The translations under genes and the position numbers were made by a program. DNA of 64,000 nt from Plantactinospora endophytica (GTDB taxonomy: Bacteria > Actinomycetota > Actinomycetes > Mycobacteriales > Micromonosporaceae). Under the pieces are notes generated by a model. It was not told where the DNA came from and did not search any database. It saw only the letters and a list, made by a program, of their open reading frames with translations. Where the stretch lies: assembly GCF_016862915.1 (NCBI RefSeq), contig NZ_BONW01000021.1:434001-498000 (forward strand). Reading direction: 5' to 3'. Positions 52,657 to 62,300 of the stretch are shown one piece after another; the first letter of the stretch is position 1; each line of letters begins with the position of its first letter.

Positions 52657-53507
52657 CAGTTGATCCTCTGCATCGCCTTCTCCTTCCGAGCGGCGACGCT
52701 CGAACCGGACTCCCGCCGCGCCATCCGGCGCAACACGATCGGCGCCACCACCAGGCCCAGCACGGCCCAGCCGGCGAGCATGCCGAACGTCTCCATGTGC
52801 CGCCAGGAGCCGCCGATCTCCACCGCCGCCACCTCGGGCGGGAGCAGCGCCGAACGCGTCCCCAGGCCGAGCCAGTAGACCGGGAACGCCTGGCCGATCC
52901 ACTGCAACCAGACCGGGTAGTTGGTGATCGGATAGAAGATCCCGGAGGTCGCGACGAGGCCCATGATAGGCAGCATGATGACGCCGACGTTGCGGGGGTT
53001 GGCGAAGAGCGAGCCGAAGATCGCACCGAGTGGCAGGCAGGCGACCAGCCCAAGCGCGAGTACCCAGAGCAGGGTCAGCCAGGAGCCGGCGCCGCGCAGT
53101 TCCACACCGTCCACAAGGAACACTCCGGGCACCACCAGCAGGACGAAACTGACCAACTGCATCCCGGAGACCTGCACCACCTTGCCCACCAGGTAGCCGA
53201 GCATCCCGTTCGGGATCGCCTTGGCCCGCAGCAGGGTGCCGTCCTCGCGTTCGACGGTGAGCGCCATCATCATCGTCACCAGCGCCCCGAACGCCAGGCC
53301 GCCGCCGAGCACGCTGGGCAGGGTACGGGCGCCGAGCGAGAAGTTCGTGCCGGGCACCGTGGCGTCGCGCATGAAGAACATGACGACCAGGAAGGCGAGG
53401 TTGGGGAAGAAGTAGTTCCACAGGTCCTGCGGGCTGCGCAGGGTGTGCCGAACCTCGATCCCACCGCGCAGTACGCCGGCCCGCAGCGCCGTCACCGTCG
53501 GGTTCAC
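52656..53507 (-). CDS. ABC-2 type transporter permease
   Basis: A 283-aa membrane protein with six spans, typical of an ABC-2 exporter permease. The N-terminal cytoplasmic helix (RHTLRSPQDLWNYFF) precedes the first span, and the C-terminal half has the conserved turn FYPITNYPVWLQWIGQAFPV. It overlaps the ATPase gene upstream by 4 bases (GTGA) and the xre gene downstream. The substrate is unknown. Drug, lipid or peptide export are all possible. Confidence 0.87.
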   Translation of the reverse strand: MNPTVTALRAGVLRGGIEVRHTLRSPQDLWNYFFPNLAFLVVMFFMRDATVPGTNFSLGARTLPSVLGGGLAFGALVTMMMALTVEREDGTLLRAKAIPNGMLGYLVGKVVQVSGMQLVSFVLLVVPGVFLVDGVELRGAGSWLTLLWVLALGLVACLPLGAIFGSLFANPRNVGVIMLPIMGLVATSGIFYPITNYPVWLQWIGQAFPVYWLGLGTRSALLPPEVAAVEIGGSWRHMETFGMLAGWAVLGLVVAPIVLRRMARRESGSSVAARKEKAMQRIN

Positions 53508-54475
53508 CGGGTCGCCTCCTCGAACTCACGCAGGGCGGCGATGCTCCGCCCGGACTCGAACTCCCGGACCAGCGCCATGTAGGTGTCCTCCAGGCTGGCC
53601 CGGCGCACCTCCAGGTCGGCGATGCCGTCGCCGTACTGCTGGAACAACTCCCGGACGAACGTGGTGGCATCGGTGGTGGCGTGCACGAACCGCTGGCCGT
53701 CCCGGCTCCACTTGACCTCGGCCTCCGAGGACATCCGCCGGGAGAGCTGGTCGGCCGAGCCGTCGGCGATGATCGAGCCGCCGGCCAGGATCAGGATCCG
53801 GTCGGCCAGCTTCTCGGCCTCGTCCAGGTCGTGCGTGGTCAGCAGGATCGTGGTCTGTTCGAGGTCGGTGAGCCGGTGCACCAGGTCGTGGAACTCGCGC
53901 CGGGCCTCCGGGTCGAATCCGGCGGTGGGCTCGTCGAGGAAGAGCAGCTCGGGCCGGCCGACGATGCCGATCGCCACGTCCAGCCGCCGCCGCTGGCCGC
54001 CGGATAGCTGGCCGACCCGCTTGCCGGCGTGCGGGTTCAGCCCGACGGCGTCGATCAGGTCGTCCACGTCCCACGGCCGCCGGACCTGGTCGGTCGAGTA
54101 GGGCCGGTAGTAGGCGCCGAGGTGGGCGAGGAGTTCGCGTACCCGCCACTTGGCGTGGTCGCGCCAGGACTGGAGCACCACGCCCAGCCGGGCCCGCCAC
54201 CGCTCGTCGCCGTGCGCCGGGTCGATCCCGAGCACGGTGACCTCGCCGGCCGACCGCATCCGGAAGCCTTCGAGGATCTCGATGGTGGTCGTCTTGCCGG
54301 CGCCGTTCGGGCCGAGCAGCGCCAGCACCTCGCCGGGTCGGGCCGTGAACGTGACGCCGGTCAGGACGTCGGTGCTGCCGTAGCGCATCCGCAGATCACG
54401 GACGTCCAGCACGGGCTGGTCGACCGGTGCCCCGGCGGGCTCGGAGGTCCGGCCCGGGGTCTCGGCGATGGTCAT
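53504..54475 (-). CDS. ABC-2 type transporter ATPase
   Basis: A 323-aa ATPase of the DRI/CcmA type. Walker A is LLGPNGAGKTT (residue about 53), the signature is QLSGGQRRRLDVAI and Walker B is LLFLDEPTAGFDPEA. A C-terminal domain of about 80 residues is typical of drug/lipid exporter ATPases. The start MTIAETPGRTSEP has AGGGGG 9 nt upstream, which is itself part of an inverted repeat. It is the first gene of a three-gene operon with the permease and Xre. Confidence 0.92.
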   Translation of the reverse strand: MTIAETPGRTSEPAGAPVDQPVLDVRDLRMRYGSTDVLTGVTFTARPGEVLALLGPNGAGKTTTIEILEGFRMRSAGEVTVLGIDPAHGDERWRARLGVVLQSWRDHAKWRVRELLAHLGAYYRPYSTDQVRRPWDVDDLIDAVGLNPHAGKRVGQLSGGQRRRLDVAIGIVGRPELLFLDEPTAGFDPEARREFHDLVHRLTDLEQTTILLTTHDLDEAEKLADRILILAGGSIIADGSADQLSRRMSSEAEVKWSRDGQRFVHATTDATTFVRELFQQYGDGIADLEVRRASLEDTYMALVREFESGRSIAALREFEEATR

Positions 54476-54484
54476 AGATCTACA

Positions 54485-54527
54485 CCCCCTCGTCTAATCA
54501 CTACGCGAGGGGATAGTACATCTACTA
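54485..54527 (-). promoter_or_regulatory. Inverted repeats at the promoter of the ABC-Xre operon
   Basis: Two inverted repeats lie just upstream of the ATPase ATG. One is CCCCTCG (54486-54492) with CGAGGGG (54506-54512), 13 nt apart. On the transcript the SD-containing arm lies next to the start codon and could be masked. The other is TAGTA-CATC-TACTA (54514-54527). They are candidates for the Xre operator. Promoter boxes could not be assigned. Confidence 0.5.
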
Positions 54528-54551
54528 CACAAGGAAGCACGAGTGCATTCT

Positions 54552-54608
54552 GAGCCGACGACTGCTCCCGGAGCCGACGACTGCTCCCGGACTCGATGAC
54601 TGCTCCCG
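54552..54608. repeat. Three tandem 19-bp repeats
   Basis: GAGCCGACGACTGCTCCCG at 54552-54570 and again exactly at 54571-54589, then GACTCGATGACTGCTCCCG at 54590-54608. The array lies between the ABC operon and the moeZ terminator. It is too short and unspaced to be CRISPR. Confidence 0.85.
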
Positions 54609-54615
54609 GGAACGA

Positions 54616-54654
54616 CGACGCGGGGCAGCTCCGGAACGGAACTGCCCCGCGTCG
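54616..54654 (-). terminator. Perfect 13-bp hairpin terminator after moeZ
   Basis: CGACGCGGGGCAG (54616-54628) pairs exactly with 54642-54654 around a 13-nt loop, 34 bp after the moeZ stop on the minus strand. Confidence 0.8.
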
Positions 54655-54687
54655 CGGGTGCCGGGCCGGGCCCGGCGGGAAGTCGGA

Positions 54688-55869
54688 TCAGTAGGCAGGC
54701 AGCGACGGGTCGATCTGCTTGATCCAGGAGAGCACCCCACCCTGGACGTGCACCGCGTCGCGGAACCCGGCGGCCTTCACCGCCGCCAGCGCCTCGGCGG
54801 AACGTACGCCGGACTTGCAGTGCAGCACGATCTGCCTGTCCTGCGGCAGCGAGGCCAGCGCCGCGCCGGAGAGGATGTCGCCCTTCGGGATCAGCGTCGC
54901 CCCCGGGATGCGGACGATCTCGTACTCCGCCGGCTCCCGCACGTCGACCAGGAAGATGTCCTTGCCGGCGTCCTGCCACTCCTTCAGCTCGCGGGCCGTG
55001 ATGGTGGCGTCGAGGGTAGCCTCCTCCGCCTCCGGCGAGACCGCGCCGCAGAAGTCCTCGTAGTCCTCCAGCAGCGCGGTGACCGTCGGGTTCTCCCCGC
55101 AGAGCGCGCAGTTCGGGTCCTTGCGGACCTTGATCTTCCGGTACGACATCTCCAGTGCGTCGTACACCGTCAGCCGGCCGACCAGCGGCTCGCCGATCCC
55201 GGTGAGCAGCTTGATCGCCTCCGTCACCTGGATCGAGCCGATCGACGCGCAGAGCACCCCGAGCACCCCGCCCTCGGCGCAGGACGGCACCATGCCGGGC
55301 GGCGGCGGCTCCGGGTAGAGGCAGCGGTAGCAGGGACCGTGCTCGGCCCAGAACACCGACGCCTGCCCGTCGAACCGGTAGATCGACCCCCAGACGTACG
55401 GCTTGCCGAGCAGCACCGCCGCGTCGTTGACCATGTAGCGGGTGGCGAAGTTATCCGTACCGTCGACGATCAGGTCGTACTGGCCGAAGATCTCCAGCAC
55501 GTTGTCCCGGTCCAGCGCGGTGTTGTGGATCTCCACCTGCACCAGCGGGTTGATCTCCCGGATGCTCGCCGCCGCCGACTCCGCCTTGGGCCGGCCGACG
55601 TCCGACTGGCCGTGGATGATCTGCCGCTGGAGGTTGGACTCGTCGACGGTGTCGAAGTCGATGATGCCGAGCGTGCCGACCCCGGCCGCGGCCAGGTACA
55701 TCAGCGCGGGCGAGCCGAGGCCACCGGCGCCGACACAGAGCACCCGGGCGTTCTTCAGCCGCTTCTGCCCCTCGACCCCGACGTCCGGGATGATCAGGTG
55801 GCGCGAGTAGCGGCGGATCTCGTCAACGGTCAGCTCGGCGGCGGGCTCGACGAGCGGGGGCAGCGACAC
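54688..55869 (-). CDS. moeZ: Adenylyltransferase/sulfurtransferase MoeZ
   Basis: A 393-aa fusion of a ThiF/MoeB adenylation domain (residues 15-265) and a C-terminal rhodanese domain (about 285-393). The ATP-binding GAGGLGSPALMYLAAAGVG and the paired zinc CxxC motifs (CYRC and CALC) are present. The rhodanese active Cys is in VLHCKSGVRSAEAL. In actinobacteria MoeZ adenylates the C-terminus of several sulfur-carrier proteins and delivers sulfur to molybdopterin, thiocarboxylate-dependent cysteine synthesis (CysO) and some natural products. The start MSLPPLVEPAAELT is normal. A perfect palindrome lies 25 bp upstream. Confidence 0.94.
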   Translation of the reverse strand: MSLPPLVEPAAELTVDEIRRYSRHLIIPDVGVEGQKRLKNARVLCVGAGGLGSPALMYLAAAGVGTLGIIDFDTVDESNLQRQIIHGQSDVGRPKAESAAASIREINPLVQVEIHNTALDRDNVLEIFGQYDLIVDGTDNFATRYMVNDAAVLLGKPYVWGSIYRFDGQASVFWAEHGPCYRCLYPEPPPPGMVPSCAEGGVLGVLCASIGSIQVTEAIKLLTGIGEPLVGRLTVYDALEMSYRKIKVRKDPNCALCGENPTVTALLEDYEDFCGAVSPEAEEATLDATITARELKEWQDAGKDIFLVDVREPAEYEIVRIPGATLIPKGDILSGAALASLPQDRQIVLHCKSGVRSAEALAAVKAAGFRDAVHVQGGVLSWIKQIDPSLPAY

Positions 55870-55893
55870 GGTGGACTCCCCGGTTCGGATCCT

Positions 55894-55914
55894 CGCTCAG
55901 CCGGCGGCTGAGCG
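55894..55914. promoter_or_regulatory. Palindrome upstream of moeZ
   Basis: CGCTCAGCCG-G-CGGCTGAGCG, two perfect 10-bp arms around one base, is centred 35 bp before the moeZ start codon. It could be an operator or a 5' UTR hairpin. No known operator consensus is recognised. The rest of the 195-bp gap up to 56064 shows no gene. Confidence 0.5.
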
Positions 55915-56064
55915 CATCGACAGTGGCATGTCCGGCCATTGTTCCTCGCCTGACCACGAATAGACCATGAGCTGAAACACCTGCCCGAAATCCGGGAGCG
56001 GGGAATAACCGGACCGGCCGGAGCCTGCGCCGACGTCCAGCCCCACCACCACCGTTCGGGCCGG

Positions 56065-56919
56065 TCACGGGATCGGCGGACCGACGTACCGCTGACCGTC
56101 GACGTACGGCCAGCCGTTCGGTGCGCAGCCGCGCAGCCCGTACGTCTGCTGGAGCATCACCGGGGCCGGTGCGCCGGGCCGGGGGCAACCCTGGTGCTCC
56201 TCGCCCAACTCGTGCCCGAGCTCGTGGTTGAGCGCGAACGCCTGGTAGACCTCCAGCGACGCGCCGTAGTCGGGCACCCCGCTCAGCCAGCGGGCGACGT
56301 TGAGCACCACCTGACCCGGCAACCGGCAGGAGCCGTACCGCTCGGTGTGCAGGCCGGCGGTGGCGCACATCTTCTCCGACGTCCCCGGCGTGGCCAGGAA
56401 GACCGTGAACTGGGCCGTCGTCGCCTTGCCGACCCGCTGCAACCGGAGCTTGCGGGACGCCGTCCAGCCCCGGGGGTCGCCGAGCACCGCGTCCACCTCG
56501 GCGGCGAAGGTGGGCGTCTCCTGCCCCATGCCCTGCTCCACCGCGACGTGGTAGCGGCGTACCGTGCCGGCCGCGCCGAGCATCCGGCCGGCGGCGGCGT
56601 ACCCGAAGGTGCCCGGACCGGTGGTCGGATATCTGGCGCCCGGGTCGGTCGTCGGACCGCTCCGCCCGGCCCCGGTGCTGGCCGCGCCGGCCACCACGCC
56701 GCCCCGGCCGGCCGCCGCCACACCCGGCCCGGCCCCGCCCGGCCGGGTGTGCACCAACCCGACCGTGAGCAGGCCGGCCGCGACCGACAGCAGCGCGAGT
56801 GCGACGGTACGCCGACGTCGTCGCCGGGCCTGCGCGGCGGCGATCCGCGCCCGTTCGAGCCGGCCGCCGGGGCGGGTGGGAAAACGGCCGTGGTCGGGAG
56901 GGTTTGCCGGATTCGTCAT
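56065..56919 (-). CDS. DUF3152 protein with zincin motif, copy 1
   Basis: A 284-aa membrane-anchored protein. A cytoplasmic Arg-rich start (residues 20-40, AQARRRRRRTVALA) is followed by one membrane span (about 39-60), a Gly/Ala/Pro linker and a DUF3152 domain (about 100-284). Near residue 230 the sequence NHELGHELGEEHQGCP contains HExxHxxGxxH, the signature of metzincin-like zinc proteases, followed by PAPVMLQQTYGLRGC. The family is common in actinobacteria, and Rv3207c is the likely mycobacterial member. Its activity is not established to my knowledge. It follows the second copy on the same strand and lies 195 bp upstream of moeZ. Confidence 0.85.
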   Translation of the reverse strand: MTNPANPPDHGRFPTRPGGRLERARIAAAQARRRRRRTVALALLSVAAGLLTVGLVHTRPGGAGPGVAAAGRGGVVAGAASTGAGRSGPTTDPGARYPTTGPGTFGYAAAGRMLGAAGTVRRYHVAVEQGMGQETPTFAAEVDAVLGDPRGWTASRKLRLQRVGKATTAQFTVFLATPGTSEKMCATAGLHTERYGSCRLPGQVVLNVARWLSGVPDYGASLEVYQAFALNHELGHELGEEHQGCPRPGAPAPVMLQQTYGLRGCAPNGWPYVDGQRYVGPPIP

Positions 56920-57019
56920 GGCCGGCTCAGCCTGCCATGCCGACGTTCCAGAATCCAGGCCCGCTTACGCCGGACCTGTACCAGTTTTTCGACCTACCGC
57001 GACGGGCCCGGTTTTCGAC

Positions 57020-57919
57020 CTACAGTGACGGGCCGGCGTACCGCTCGCCGTCCAGGTACGGCCACGGGTTCGCCACGCAGCCCTTGAGGAACAGCGTCTG
57101 CTGCATCATCACCGGGGCGGGCCGGCCGTCCCGGGGACACCGTTCGTGGCCGTGTCCCAACTCGTGCCCGACCTCGTGGTTGACGACGTACGTCCGGTAC
57201 CGGTCCAGCGGCACCTTGGCGGAGACGTAGTGCGGCACGGACTGCATCCAGCGGTCCAGGTTGATGATCACCCGTCCGGTACCCCGGCACGAGGTGTACG
57301 GCTTGCCGCCGACCCGGATGTCCACTCCGGACGCCGCACACATCTCCCGGGCCGTACCGGCGGTGACCAGGTACACCGTGAAGTCGTGACCGGACTTGTC
57401 CGGTACCCGCTGCAACCGCAGCCGCCCGCTGCCGATCCAACTGCGCGGGTCGGCCAGCGCGGCGTCCACCTTCGTGGCGAACTCCTGCATGTGCTCGTCG
57501 ACGTTGCGCTCCACCGCCACCCGGTACCGGCGCAGCGTCCCGGCCCGGCCCAGCACCTCGCCCCGCCCGGTCGCGTACGTGAAACTGCCCGGCCCGGTCG
57601 CCGGCACCCGGTCGGTGAGCCGCAGCACCGGCGCCGGTGGCCGGCTCGGCGTGGCCGACGGGGTGGGCGTGGGCGTCACCTCGGCGGCCGGCGTCGTCGG
57701 CGCCACCGGCTGGGCGGCGGCCTCCGGCTGCTCCATCGCCAACCGGTTGGCCGGCGGCACCAGGATGCCGACCACCCCGACCGCGCCGGCCACGGCCAAC
57801 AGGACCACGGCCAGGACCCGGCCCCGCCGGAACCGTCGGGCCCGGCGCCGCTGCGGCCGTTCGGGGGTCGCGGGCGCGGACCCGCTCGTCGGGGTCGGGC
57901 CACGCTCACTGATCCACAC
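57020..57919 (-). CDS. DUF3152 protein with zincin motif, copy 2
   Basis: A 299-aa paralogue of the neighbouring gene with the same layout: basic N-terminus (residues 20-35), one membrane span (about 33-55), Pro/Thr/Ala linker and DUF3152 domain. The zincin motif reads NHEVGHELGHGHERCP near residue 250 and is followed by APVMMQQTLFLKGC. Both copies share the ends (PYLDGERYAGP versus PYVDGQRYVGP). The GTG start has no upstream ribosome binding site, but TACTAAT lies about 7-10 bp before it, so the message may be leaderless. It is 100 bp upstream of copy 1 on the same strand, suggesting tandem duplication. Confidence 0.83.
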   Translation of the reverse strand: MWISERGPTPTSGSAPATPERPQRRRARRFRRGRVLAVVLLAVAGAVGVVGILVPPANRLAMEQPEAAAQPVAPTTPAAEVTPTPTPSATPSRPPAPVLRLTDRVPATGPGSFTYATGRGEVLGRAGTLRRYRVAVERNVDEHMQEFATKVDAALADPRSWIGSGRLRLQRVPDKSGHDFTVYLVTAGTAREMCAASGVDIRVGGKPYTSCRGTGRVIINLDRWMQSVPHYVSAKVPLDRYRTYVVNHEVGHELGHGHERCPRDGRPAPVMMQQTLFLKGCVANPWPYLDGERYAGPSL

Positions 57920-58049
57920 GCCTTATTAGTACGCCTGACCCGCCAGGTTGGTTGCACCGGTAATTTCGTGTCCTGCCCGGGAGAGCGGTGCCGCCACCCA
58001 CCTGTGGGCGAGGTCACGCCACGGTGCACGGCGCGTCACCTACCGCCCG

Positions 58050-58204
58050 GCGCATGCCCCCTCCCGGTGGGCCGGTTCGTGCCGACGACCGGTCAGCGGT
58101 GCGTGTCGCCGACCGGTGGGCGGTGCGGGGGCCCCGCCGGTCAGCGGCGTGGGGTCGCCGGTCGGTGGGCGGTGCGTGGCGCCCGTGCCGGTGGGCGGTG
58201 GCGC
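58050..58204. repeat. Degenerate short repeats before DUF3152 copy 2
   Basis: Imperfect copies of CGGTGGGCGGTGCG and CCGGTCAGCGGTGCG recur through this stretch between the hydrolase stop and copy 2 of DUF3152. The flanking part 57920-58049 shows no gene. No function is apparent. Confidence 0.5.
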
Positions 58205-59170
58205 TCAGTGGTGGGCGGCCGGCAGCGGACTGGTCTCGTCCAGCAGGGCCAGCGTCGCCCGGGCGACCGTCCGGGGCACCTCCATCTGCGCGACGTGCCC
58301 GACGCCGCCCAGCAGGAGCAGCCGGCTGTCCGGCACCAGCCGGGCCACCTGGGCCGGTACCCGGACGTCGACCAGCCGGTCCTGCCCGCCGCCGATCACC
58401 AGCGTCGGTGCGGTGATCAGGCTGGCGATCCGCCACAGCGAGCCGGCACCCGGCAGGTACGCCCGGACGAAACTGCCGACCAGGCCGCGCAGCGTACGCA
58501 GGTAGGCCGCTGCGTAGTGCTCGGCGGTGTACCGGATCCGGATCTCCTCCACCGCCTCCTGCCGGCGCTGGTCGCAGATCCGGGCGGTGTCCGCCACACA
58601 CGCCTCCAACACCTGCTGGGCCATCTCCTCCGGCGGCAGGTTGGTCAGCCAGCGGGAGGCGAACCGCTCCGCCCGGGGCACCGCCAGCAGCGGGAGTACC
58701 CGCCCCTGGAGCGACCGGCGCGGGTCCAGGAACGGCATCGCCGGGGAGACGAGGGTGAGCGTACGGACCAGGTCGGGGCGGAGGCCGGCGACCCGTACCG
58801 AGACCGCGCCGCCGAGGGAGTTGCCGAACAGGTGCACCGGGCCCCGGCCGGAGTGTTCGATGTACCGGACGACCCGGTCGGCGAAGGCCGGGATCGTGTA
58901 CTTCCGCCCGGGGTCGCTCCGCCCGAAGCCGGGCAGGTCGATGGCGTGCCCGTCGAGCCGGTCGGCGAGCAGGCCGGCGAGGTCCGTCCAGTTCTGCGCC
59001 GAACCGCCGAGCCCGTGCACGTAGAGCGCCGGTTCGGCGTCCGACCGGGTGGCCGGGGTCTCCCGGACGTGGGTGATCGAGCCGTCGATCCGTACGTCCC
59101 GGCCGGGCCAGGGCGGCGGCACCTCGTCCCGGGCGATCGACTCGTCCGCCGCCAACAGCGCACGCTTCAT
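58205..59170 (-). CDS. Alpha/beta hydrolase
   Basis: A 321-aa alpha/beta hydrolase of the epoxide-hydrolase/lipase-like group. The oxyanion region is VHGLGGSAQNWTDL, the nucleophile Ser lies in LFGNSLGGAVSV (GNSLGG elbow), the acid is Asp in GGGQDRLVDV and the His is in GGVGHVAQMEVP. A cap domain occupies residues about 165-250. There is no signal peptide. The substrate is not predictable. It precedes the DUF3152 genes on the same strand. Confidence 0.85.
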   Translation of the reverse strand: MKRALLAADESIARDEVPPPWPGRDVRIDGSITHVRETPATRSDAEPALYVHGLGGSAQNWTDLAGLLADRLDGHAIDLPGFGRSDPGRKYTIPAFADRVVRYIEHSGRGPVHLFGNSLGGAVSVRVAGLRPDLVRTLTLVSPAMPFLDPRRSLQGRVLPLLAVPRAERFASRWLTNLPPEEMAQQVLEACVADTARICDQRRQEAVEEIRIRYTAEHYAAAYLRTLRGLVGSFVRAYLPGAGSLWRIASLITAPTLVIGGGQDRLVDVRVPAQVARLVPDSRLLLLGGVGHVAQMEVPRTVARATLALLDETSPLPAAHH

Positions 59171-59317
59171 CAGTCAAGTGTGCCGGCCGTACGAAGATCA
59201 CACTCCCGAGCCGGTGCAGACCGGGGCGACCACGGGCCGGGGCGAGGGCATCACCTGGATGCCTCCGCCCCGGTTCGTTCCGTTTGCACCGCCGATCGGC
59301 GTACTCCGCCGGGCGCG

Positions 59318-62300
59318 CTAGGTGAGCAACGCCTCAAGCCGGCGGTTGACCGCCGCCAGGGTGGCCCGGACCACCGCCTGGCGCGGGTCGCCGGAGACCA
59401 GCGCCGAGCCGGCGAGCTGCTCGACCCAGCCGTCGCAGACCAGCAGCACCACCACGGTGGCCACCTCGCAACTGCCGAACGGCACCACCGCCGCGTGCTC
59501 GACGAAGCACCGGCCCCGCTCGGTGACCCGGGTGGAGGCGCTGAGCAGCTCGTCGATGGCCGCGGCCGCCGCCACGGCACAGAGCCGCAGCACGTACCCG
59601 TCGACGGCGGGACCGGTGGCCAGCCCGGCCGCCGGATGCTTGCCGGCGGCCAGCCGTACCTCGACGGTGGCGTCCAGGCCGAACGTGCTCACCTGCACGT
59701 GGTCGATGATCACCCGAGGGCCGGGTGGTGCGCCCGGGTTCAGCGGCCGGGACGGCGCGGTCTCGGTGGTGGTCACCGGGCTGCCGGAGTAGGAACTGCC
59801 GGCGGTAGTCGGACTCGTGCCGACCGGCGACCCGCTCCGACCGCCCTCCCCGCTCGGCGCCGACGGCTGCTCGCCGACGGTTGCCCGACCCCGGTGGCCC
59901 GGCGCCTGGTGCCGCCGACGCGGCTCCTCGGTCGCCGGCTCGGGGTGCGGCTCCGGCTCGGCGGCCGGCGGAGCGTGCCGGGGCTGTGCCGGCGCGGGCC
60001 GGGCGGGCGCCGCGGCGCCGACGAACCCGGGCGGCGGCGGCGCGAGTGGCGGGGTGGGCAGGTTCTGTGGGGCGGCGGCCAGCCCCATCCGCTCCTGGAG
60101 CAGCCGCGCCACGTGCCGACTCACGTCGGCGGGATCCGCCCCGTCGGCGAGATCCAGGCGCAGGCTGTGCGCCCCGGCCGGGGTGGTACGCAGCGATGCG
60201 TCGCGTACCCCGGCGACTCCCCGGACCGCGTCCAGGATCGCGTTGACGTCGAAGCCGTCCGGTCGCTCGCGCAGCTGTGCCGCTCCGTCCTCCCGACGCA
60301 GATGGGTGGCGATCCGGGCCAGTTCGGGCGTTTCGGCGGGCGGCTCCACGGCGGGTGGCTCCGGCACCGTGGGCACGTCTGGCTCGGCGGGGACGCGTTG
60401 CGGCAACACGTCAGCCGGTTCGCCCGGCCGGGCGGCGGGCGCGGGCTCCGCCGGGACCGACTCCGGGTACCGGTACGGCGAGGTGGGGTAGCTCGGCCCG
60501 GTCGGCAGCGCCAGCGCTTCCCGGCGGTACGGATATCCGGGCGCCTGCCCCGCCGGCGGATAGCCCACCGGCTCGGCGCCCGGTGCCGGGCCGACGGGCC
60601 CGGACGGATAGCCGGACGGCTCGGGGCCGGAGGGCGGCCCGGACAGGTGCCCGCCGGACTCCGCGCCCGGCGGCGGCCCGGCCGGACGACCCGGCGGCTC
60701 CGCACCCGGCGCCGGGCCGGCCGGGCCGGACAGGTAGCCGGGCGGCTCCGCAGCGGCCGGACCCGACAAGCCACCGCTCTGACCGGACAGGTAACCGGGC
60801 TGTTCAGGAACGGCCGGACCGGACAAGCCAGCGCTCGGACCGGACAGGTAACCGGGCTGTTCCGGAACGGCTGGGCCGGACATGCCAGCGCCGGGGGGAC
60901 CGGAGAGGTATCCAGGCGGCTCCGGAGCAGCCGGCCCGGACGGACCGGGCAGTCCGAGAGACGGGCCGGACAGCCCGCCGGGACCCGGCAGGTAGCCGGG
61001 TGCGTCCGGCCCCTGCGCGGCCGGTCCGGGGTAGCCGGTCGGGTCGTTCGCCGCCCGCCGGCCGGTACTCTCCGGAGCCGTCGGGGCACTCCGGGCAGCC
61101 GCCGGATTCGCGGGATAGCCGCCGCCGGTCGGTGCCTGGGCGTGCCCCTCCCGGGTGATCGGCCCGGGCGGCGACTCGGCCGCCCGATGCCCCGACTGGT
61201 CGGCCCAGCTCGGTGACCAGTGCTGCTCGCGCCCGCCGGGCTCCGCCTCCCGGGCCGGCTCGGCCTGCGCGGCTGCCTCGGCTACCTGCTGGCCCTCGAC
61301 GTGCCGGACGCCGTCCTGTTCCGGGGACGGGCCGGCCGGGCTGGCCGCCCACGACGGTGCCCAGCCGGACGACCAGTTCGTCGGCTCCTGGCTCCGGACG
61401 TCGGCCCCGGCCTGCGCCGGGCTCCGGTCGTCCGGCTCCGCCGGATGCCAGCCCGGTCCCGCCGGGCCGACCGGCTCCGGAGCGGGTGGCTGGGCCGGGG
61501 GACGGTCCGGTTGCCGGGGTACGGCGGGCATCAGCGCGGTCATCTCGGTGACCGGCGGATGGTCGTAGTCGGCCGGCGACCGGAAACTCCGGCCCGGCTC
61601 GAAGTCAGCCGCCACGAGATGCTCCGGCGGCGCGGCGCCCAGGTGCCCGGGTGACGCGGCCGGCGGCCCGGAGGCCGTGACCGGCAGGCCGGGGGTCATG
61701 GCCGGCGGCCCGGAGACGGCGGCCGGCGGGCCCGCCACGGCCGGAGGCATCGGTACGGCGCTGGGCGGTCCGGAGACGGCGGCCGGCGGTGCGGAGATCG
61801 GACCCGGGTTCGCCGGTGGCAGCGGCTCCCGCCAGCGCGGCGGTTGGGCGGCCGGCCCGAGACCTGCGCGTTCCGGCTCTCCGTAGCCGGGGTCACCGAA
61901 GGCGTGTCGGGCGGTACCGGCCAGATCGGCGTCACCCGGCAGTACTGGCCCGGAAGGCTGCCCCGGGCGGTCCACGACGGCGCCGGTCGACAACTCCGGA
62001 CCGGCCCCACGCCGGTCGACCGGATCGACGATCTCCGCCTCGTACGGGTAGACCGGCTCGCCGGGCAGCGTGCGCCCGCCGCCCCAGCCGCGCTCCGGGT
62101 CGGGGGGCGCCTCGCCCAGGTGTACGCCGTTGACGGGTTGCCGGATCTCGCGGAGCGGAATGCCGGGTGTGGCCGGCAGCGGCCGGGGTGTGTAGGCCGC
62201 CCGGTCGCCCCAACCACGGGTCACCGCCGGCTCGACAGCCGGTTGCCACTGCCGTCCGTTCGGATCGACACCGATCTCCGCGCCGGACCAGCCCGCGTCG

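Noticed and set aside
54552-54608. CRISPR array
   Set aside because: The units are contiguous with no spacers and no cas genes are in the window.
57146-61216. Very long open frame on the plus strand (1356 codons)
   Set aside because: It lies opposite to DUF3152, hydrolase and Pro-rich genes with clear domains. Its Arg/Gly/Pro-rich translation is typical of an antisense frame in high-GC DNA.
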